A stretch of 11,041 nucleotides of DNA from DASXTS01 sp036505275 (GTDB taxonomy: Bacteria; Actinomycetota; Actinomycetes; Mycobacteriales; Pseudonocardiaceae), in assembly GCA_036505275.1 (NCBI GenBank), contig DASXTS010000279.1, positions 1 to 11,041 of the forward strand, written 5' to 3'. The notes under the pieces are model-generated. The model searched no databases, had not been told where the DNA came from, and worked only from the letters and a program-made list of their open reading frames with translations. The position numbers and the translations under genes were made by a program. Positions 6,698-11,041 of the stretch are shown in pieces (position 1 is the first letter of the stretch; each line of letters opens with the position of its first letter).

Positions 6698-9600
6698 ACA
6701 TCCTTTGGCAACCCGGCCGCGGTGTACACCGCCGGCGGCATCAGTGTGAACGGCGTGTACTACGCCAGGAGCGGCTCGACCCTCACCCTCACCGTCAACA
6801 CCGACAGCGCCGCGCGGTGCGTCAACGTTGAGGGCGTGCCGAACCAGAGCTCCGACACGGCCAAGACCGTGTGGACGTTCGCCGTGCCGCTGGCGGCCAC
6901 AAGCACCGCCGACGGGGTGGTGACCAAGTCCGTCACGATCGGCGAGCAGTACAACAACGAGATCAGCAAGACCTGCACCGGCAACACCAAAGTGACGACC
7001 AGCGTGTCCTACGTCCTGGACAACACCGGGCCTTCCGTGACGGCAGCGCTGAGCCCGCAGCCCAATGCGGCCGGCTGGAACAACGCCGCCGTGGCGGTCG
7101 CCTGGACCGCGAACGACGGCACCGGCATCGGCGGAGCCGTGGTCACCGGGAACACCACCGTCTCGTCCGACTCCGACGGGCAGAACGTGTCGGGGTACGC
7201 CGTCGACGCGCTGGGCAACCGCGGCCCGACGAGCACGGTCGTGGTCCGCCGGGACACCGTCACACCGACCATCACCGGCACCCGCACCCCGGCCGCCAAC
7301 CAGGCCGGCTGGAACAACACCGACGTCACCGTGGCCTTCACCTGCGCCGACGCGCTGTCGCAGGTCAAGAGCTGCCCGCCGGCGACCGTGCTGGGTGGAA
7401 GCGGCGCCGGCCAGTCGGTCGGCGGCACCGCCGTCGACAACGCCGACAACACCGCCACCGCCACCGTGTCCGGCATCAGCATCGACAAGAACGCGCCGAG
7501 CGTCACCGCGTCCGCCACGGTGCCGGGCGGCGGCCAGGGCGGCACGCCGTACCAGCCCGGCACCTGGACGAACCAGAACGTGACCGTGGCCTTCGCGTGC
7601 GCCGACCAGCTCTCCGGCGTGGCCAGCTGCTCCCAGCCGGTGACCCTTGACGGCGAGGGTGCCGACCAGGCCGCCACCGGCTCGGGCACCGACAACGCAG
7701 GCAACACGGCGAGCACCGGACTTGGCGACGTCGACATCGACAAGACCGCGCCGAACACCACCGCCACCGCCCCGGTGACCGCGTGGAACAACACCGACGT
7801 GGCGGTCAGCCTGGCGGCCGCCGACGCGCTCTCCGGCGTGCGCGGCACCTTCTTCATGGTCGACGGCGGACCGGTCCAGGCCGGCACGGCCGCGGCGTTC
7901 AGCGCCGAGGGCACCCACACCCTCGGCTTCTGGAGCGTGGACAACGCGGGCAACATCGAGGACACCAAGACGGTGACCATCCGGATCGACCGCACCCCGC
8001 CGACGATCAGCCACACCGCCTCGCCGGCGCCGAACCCCAACGGGTGGGCCAACGCCGATGTGACCGTGACATTCAGCTGCGGGGACGGCGACGGCAGCGG
8101 CACAGCCTCCGGGGTGGCCAGCTGCGGCCCGGACCGGACCGTGCCCACCGAGGGCAGGGACCAGCTGGTCACCGGCACCGCGGTGGACAACGCCGGCAAC
8201 ACCGCCACCGACCCGGCCACCGTGAGCATCGACAAGACCGCGCCGACAATCACCCCGTCGGTCAGCAGCGCCGCCACCCCGACCGCGGACGGCTGGTACA
8301 ACGCCGACATCACGGTGTCGTTCGAGTGCGCGGATGACCTCTCCGGTGTCGACTCGTGCACCGCCCCCCGGACGCTCGGCGAGGGCTCTGACCAGGCGGC
8401 TGCCGGCACCGCGGTGGACGCCGCCGGGAACACCGCAACCGCCGGCGTGAGCGGCATCAACGTGGACAAGACCCCGCCGGCGCTGACCGGCACGCCAAGC
8501 ACGTCCGGCTGGAGCAGCGGCGACGTCACCGTGGCCTGGACCTGCACCGATGGCGGCTCCGGGGTGGCCGGTGTGCCGGCCCCGAGCGTGGTCACCGGCG
8601 AGGGCGCCGAGCTGTCCGCGTCCGCCGTCTGCACGGATCGCGCCGGCAACAGCGTCACCGCCACGGTGGGCGGCATCCGCATCGACCGGGCTGCGCCGGC
8701 AACGTCGGCGTCGGTGCCGCAGCCGCTCCCGAGCGGCTGGTACGCCGACTCCGTCGAGGTCACGCTGACCGCGCACGACACCCTGTCCGGCGTCGCCGCT
8801 ACCCACTACGCCGTGGACGGCGGCGCGCCGCAGGTCTACACCGGCCCGTTCGCATTCCACACCGCCGGCAAGCACACCGTCGGCTACTGGAGCGTGGACG
8901 CCGTCGGCAACACCGAGGACGCCACCGGGCACAGCCTCACGCTGTGGGTCGACGACGCCGCGCCGACGATCACGGGCAACCGCTCGCCGGCCGCGAACGC
9001 CTTCGGCTGGAACAACACCGCGGTCACGGTGTCCTTCGACTGCGCCGACGACCTGTCCGGCGTGGCCGGCTGCACGGAGCCGGTCGACCTGGCCACCGAG
9101 GGCTCCGGGCAGAGCGCTCGCGGCACCGTCACCGACGGCGTCGACAAGACGGCCAGCACCACCGTCGACCAGGTCAACATCGACCTCACCGCGCCGACGG
9201 TCACCGGGGCGGCCAGCACCGACGCGAACGCGGCCGGCTGGTACACCGGCGACGTCACGATCCGCTGGACCGGCGCCGACGGCCTCGCCGGCATCGACCC
9301 GGCCAGCCAGCCGGCGAACGCGGTGGTCGGCGGTGAGGGCCGCAACCTCGGCGCCGGGCCGGTGACCGTCCGGGACCGGGCCGGCAACGAGAGCGCGCCG
9401 GCCACCGTGACCGGCCTGAACATCGACCGCAACGCGCCGGTGATCACCGGCGACCCGATCACCGCGCCGAACGCGGCCGGCTGGTACCGCGACGAGGTCG
9501 TGGTCGACTTCCGCTGCACCGACCCGGCGCTGGCGGACGGCGGCGAGGGTTCCGGCGTGGCGTCCTGCCCGACCAGCAAGGTGCTCAAGGCCGACGGCGC

Positions 9601-11041
9601 CAACCAGTCGGTGACCAGCGACCCGGCCACCGACGTCGCCGGCAACACCGCCCAGGGCCGGACCGTGAGTGGTATCAACGTCGACGGCACCGCGCCGGCG
9701 ACGCTGAGCAACAACCAGTGCAGCAGGACCAACGGCTGGTGCACCGGCTCGACCGCCAACGTCGTGCTGACCGCCACCGACCAGGCTGGCCTCTCCGGTG
9801 TCAAGGAGATCCACTACCGGATCGACGGCGGCGCCGAGCAGGTCGCCGCGGGTGCCACCAGGACCGTCAGCGTCCCGCTGGACGGCAGTGGCGCCGGCAC
9901 CGTGCGGTACTGGGCGGTGGACAACGCCGGCAACGTGGAGAGCGCCAACGAGGTCTCGCTGAAGTGGGACAACATCGCCCCCGCGGTGTCGCACACGGTC
10001 TCGCCGCAGCCGAACGCCGACGACTGGAACAACCGTGACGTCACGGTGCACTTCACCGCCAGGGACGACGACGCCGGCTCCGGTATCGACCCGAGCTCGG
10101 TCACCCCGGACGTGGTGGTGGCCGAGGAGACGGCCGGCCGGGTGGTCGAGGGCTCGGCGCGCGACGCGGCCGGCAACACCGGCGTCGACTCGGTCACGGT
10201 CCGGCTGGACAAGACCGCCCCGGTGATCACCGCCGCGATCACCGCCGGCCAGCTCGGCGACCACGGCTGGTACACCGGCCCGGTGACCGTGCACTTCACC
10301 TGCACCGACCCAGGGGCGGCCGCGTCCGGCATCCCGGCCACCGCCTGCCCGGACTACGTGGTCCTCAGCGGCAACGGCGCAGGCCAGGCGGTCACCCGCA
10401 CGGTCAGCGACCGGGCCGGCAACCCGGCGTCGGCCACCCTCGGCGGCATCGCCATCGACCGTGAGCTGCCGACCTTGACGACCGTCAGCGTCGCGGGCGG
10501 CGCGGTGTACGACTTCGTGGCGCCGGCGCCGACCTGCACGGCCGCCGACGACGTCTCCGGCGTCGACTCCTGCGTTGTGCAGATCACCGCGCTTGCCTCG
10601 CCCGGCGACTACGCCTTCGTCGCCACCGCGAGGGACCGGGCCGGCAACACCACGACCCGCTCCGGCAACTACCACGTCAACCTGTACCGGTTCGGCGGAC
10701 TCCTGCAGCCGATCAACGACCCGCGCATCCAGCCCGGGGCGGCGACCAGCGTGTTCAAGACCGGCAGCACCGTGCCGGTGAAGTTCCAGCTGCGCGACGC
10801 CGGCGGCAACCTGGTGCAGGCCAGGTCCATGCCGGTGTGGCTGGCGCCGGTCCGGGGTGGCCTCACCACCGCGGCGGTGAACGAGACCACGATCACCGAC
10901 CCCGGCACGCCGGACGGCATGTTCCGGTGGGATGCCACCGCCCAGCAGTACATCTACAACTGGCAGACCAAGGGTCTGACGGCCGGCTACTACTACAAGA
11001 TCGGCGTCCGATTGGATGACGGGCAACTGCTCTACGTGACC
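6599..11041 (+). CDS. Giant secreted Ig-like repeat protein with C-terminal PxKF domain (3' end beyond window)
   Basis: At least 1481 codons with no stop in view. A Sec signal peptide (1-33, cut after Ala-Gln-Ala33) is followed by a unique domain of about 107 residues with Cys74 and Cys126. Then come fifteen tandem Ig-like repeats of 73-95 residues (141-1361), each opening with an Asp-(Lys/Arg)-x-x-Pro-like boundary and a Gly-Trp-(Asn/Tyr) motif. The last part (about 1362 on) holds VPVKF at 1392-1396, the PxKF hallmark. The final visible residues match the usual end of such proteins, so few codons should be missing. Most Cys-bearing repeats carry two Cys, likely a disulfide in the oxidising exterior. 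Three repeats (381-463, 696-784, 1029-1123) are OmpL47-like. ATG 6599 follows a weak GGGG site. Likely a surface or matrix adhesin; the ligand and any pilus link are unknown. Confidence 0.92.
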   Translation, partial: MTSQSTAQRTVGRALATMVIGATIVLGAPLAQATSFGNPAAVYTAGGISVNGVYYARSGSTLTLTVNTDSAARCVNVEGVPNQSSDTAKTVWTFAVPLAATSTADGVVTKSVTIGEQYNNEISKTCTGNTKVTTSVSYVLDNTGPSVTAALSPQPNAAGWNNAAVAVAWTANDGTGIGGAVVTGNTTVSSDSDGQNVSGYAVDALGNRGPTSTVVVRRDTVTPTITGTRTPAANQAGWNNTDVTVAFTCADALSQVKSCPPATVLGGSGAGQSVGGTAVDNADNTATATVSGISIDKNAPSVTASATVPGGGQGGTPYQPGTWTNQNVTVAFACADQLSGVASCSQPVTLDGEGADQAATGSGTDNAGNTASTGLGDVDIDKTAPNTTATAPVTAWNNTDVAVSLAAADALSGVRGTFFMVDGGPVQAGTAAAFSAEGTHTLGFWSVDNAGNIEDTKTVTIRIDRTPPTISHTASPAPNPNGWANADVTVTFSCGDGDGSGTASGVASCGPDRTVPTEGRDQLVTGTAVDNAGNTATDPATVSIDKTAPTITPSVSSAATPTADGWYNADITVSFECADDLSGVDSCTAPRTLGEGSDQAAAGTAVDAAGNTATAGVSGINVDKTPPALTGTPSTSGWSSGDVTVAWTCTDGGSGVAGVPAPSVVTGEGAELSASAVCTDRAGNSVTATVGGIRIDRAAPATSASVPQPLPSGWYADSVEVTLTAHDTLSGVAATHYAVDGGAPQVYTGPFAFHTAGKHTVGYWSVDAVGNTEDATGHSLTLWVDDAAPTITGNRSPAANAFGWNNTAVTVSFDCADDLSGVAGCTEPVDLATEGSGQSARGTVTDGVDKTASTTVDQVNIDLTAPTVTGAASTDANAAGWYTGDVTIRWTGADGLAGIDPASQPANAVVGGEGRNLGAGPVTVRDRAGNESAPATVTGLNIDRNAPVITGDPITAPNAAGWYRDEVVVDFRCTDPALADGGEGSGVASCPTSKVLKADGANQSVTSDPATDVAGNTAQGRTVSGINVDGTAPATLSNNQCSRTNGWCTGSTANVVLTATDQAGLSGVKEIHYRIDGGAEQVAAGATRTVSVPLDGSGAGTVRYWAVDNAGNVESANEVSLKWDNIAPAVSHTVSPQPNADDWNNRDVTVHFTARDDDAGSGIDPSSVTPDVVVAEETAGRVVEGSARDAAGNTGVDSVTVRLDKTAPVITAAITAGQLGDHGWYTGPVTVHFTCTDPGAAASGIPATACPDYVVLSGNGAGQAVTRTVSDRAGNPASATLGGIAIDRELPTLTTVSVAGGAVYDFVAPAPTCTAADDVSGVDSCVVQITALASPGDYAFVATARDRAGNTTTRSGNYHVNLYRFGGLLQPINDPRIQPGAATSVFKTGSTVPVKFQLRDAGGNLVQARSMPVWLAPVRGGLTTAAVNETTITDPGTPDGMFRWDATAQQYIYNWQTKGLTAGYYYKIGVRLDDGQLLYVT
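7019..10681 (+). repeat. Array of fifteen tandem Ig-like protein repeats
   Basis: Repeat starts fall at residues 141, 219, 296, 381, 464, 545, 623, 696, 785, 862, 943, 1029, 1124, 1204 and 1287. Typical core motifs are Trp-Asn-Asn/Trp-Tyr-x-x-Asp-Val-Thr-Val, Cys-Ala-Asp-x-Leu-Ser-Gly-Val-x-x-Cys, and Asp-Asn-Ala-Gly-Asn-Thr. Repeats 4, 8 and 12 differ and contain x-Asp-Gly-Gly plus a Trp-(Ser/Ala)-Val-Asp segment, as in OmpL47-type domains. DNA identity between repeats is patchy, so the array looks old rather than freshly expanded. Confidence 0.88.
10682..11041 (+). other. PxKF domain region of the repeat protein
   Basis: Starting near LYRFGGLLQPI, this region carries FKTGSTVPVKFQL (about 1386-1398). 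It then has a predicted beta-rich part ending in YNWQTKGLTAGYYYKIGVRL, the usual last strands of PxKF domains. PxKF domains sit at the C-terminus of many secreted actinobacterial repeat proteins; their role is not settled. Confidence 0.85.

Noticed and set aside
6605..11026. A 1473-codon minus-strand open frame covering nearly the whole adhesin gene
   Set aside because: It is in exact codon register with the plus-strand gene, so it stays open simply because that gene uses no TTA, CTA or TCA codons after position 6607. Its product is a low-complexity Arg/Gly/Ala/Val string with no domain, while the plus frame has a signal peptide, clean repeats and PxKF.
1..11041. tRNA or rRNA genes, insertion sequences, CRISPR arrays, attachment sites
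   Set aside because: Nothing resembling these was seen. The repeated structure in the right half is protein-level repetition in one gene, not a direct-repeat/spacer array.

Overview
The window is very GC-rich, and its real genes end codons almost always in G or C. It reads as chromosomal DNA of a high-GC actinobacterium. A type IVa pilus (T4P) cluster with PilT, PilB, PilC and actinobacterial-style prepilins, beside a very large secreted Ig-like/PxKF protein, fits the Micromonosporaceae (Actinoplanes and relatives). That placement is inference; no marker gene here fixes the taxon.

Layout. (i) Positions 1-6340, minus strand, read right to left, hold one gene cluster: a MinD/ParA-superfamily ATPase of the CpaE/TadZ type (6340-5564), the major pilin pilA (5483-5151), the retraction ATPase pilT (5072-3993), the assembly ATPase pilB (3996-2350), the inner-membrane platform pilC (2347-1142), a minor prepilin with a GESLLE-type N-terminus (1142-672), and a second minor prepilin (678 to beyond the left edge). 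From pilT onward the genes overlap or nearly touch, so they are probably one translationally coupled operon. A GC-rich hairpin lies between pilA and pilT. A 17-bp-arm palindrome lies inside the leader-peptide codons of the last prepilin. (ii) Positions 6341-6598 are a divergent intergenic region with several palindromic tracts. (iii) From 6599 to the right edge, plus strand, runs one open reading frame of at least 1481 codons. It encodes a signal peptide, a small unique N-terminal domain, fifteen tandem Ig-like repeats and a C-terminal PxKF domain, and is almost complete at the edge.

How the genes work together. PilB, PilT, PilC, PilA and the two minor prepilins make up most of the core of an extendable and retractable pilus. 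The prepilin peptidase and alignment proteins are not in view. The CpaE/TadZ-like ATPase could place the machine in the cell. The divergent secreted repeat protein looks like a surface or matrix adhesin; a link to the pilus rests only on position.

The most unusual points are the strict four-domain super-period in the adhesin (an OmpL47-like domain at every fourth position, with PxKF filling slot 16), the palindrome inside a cleaved prepilin leader, and the CpaE/TadZ-type ATPase next to a PilT-containing pilus. No RNA genes, insertion sequences or CRISPR arrays were seen.
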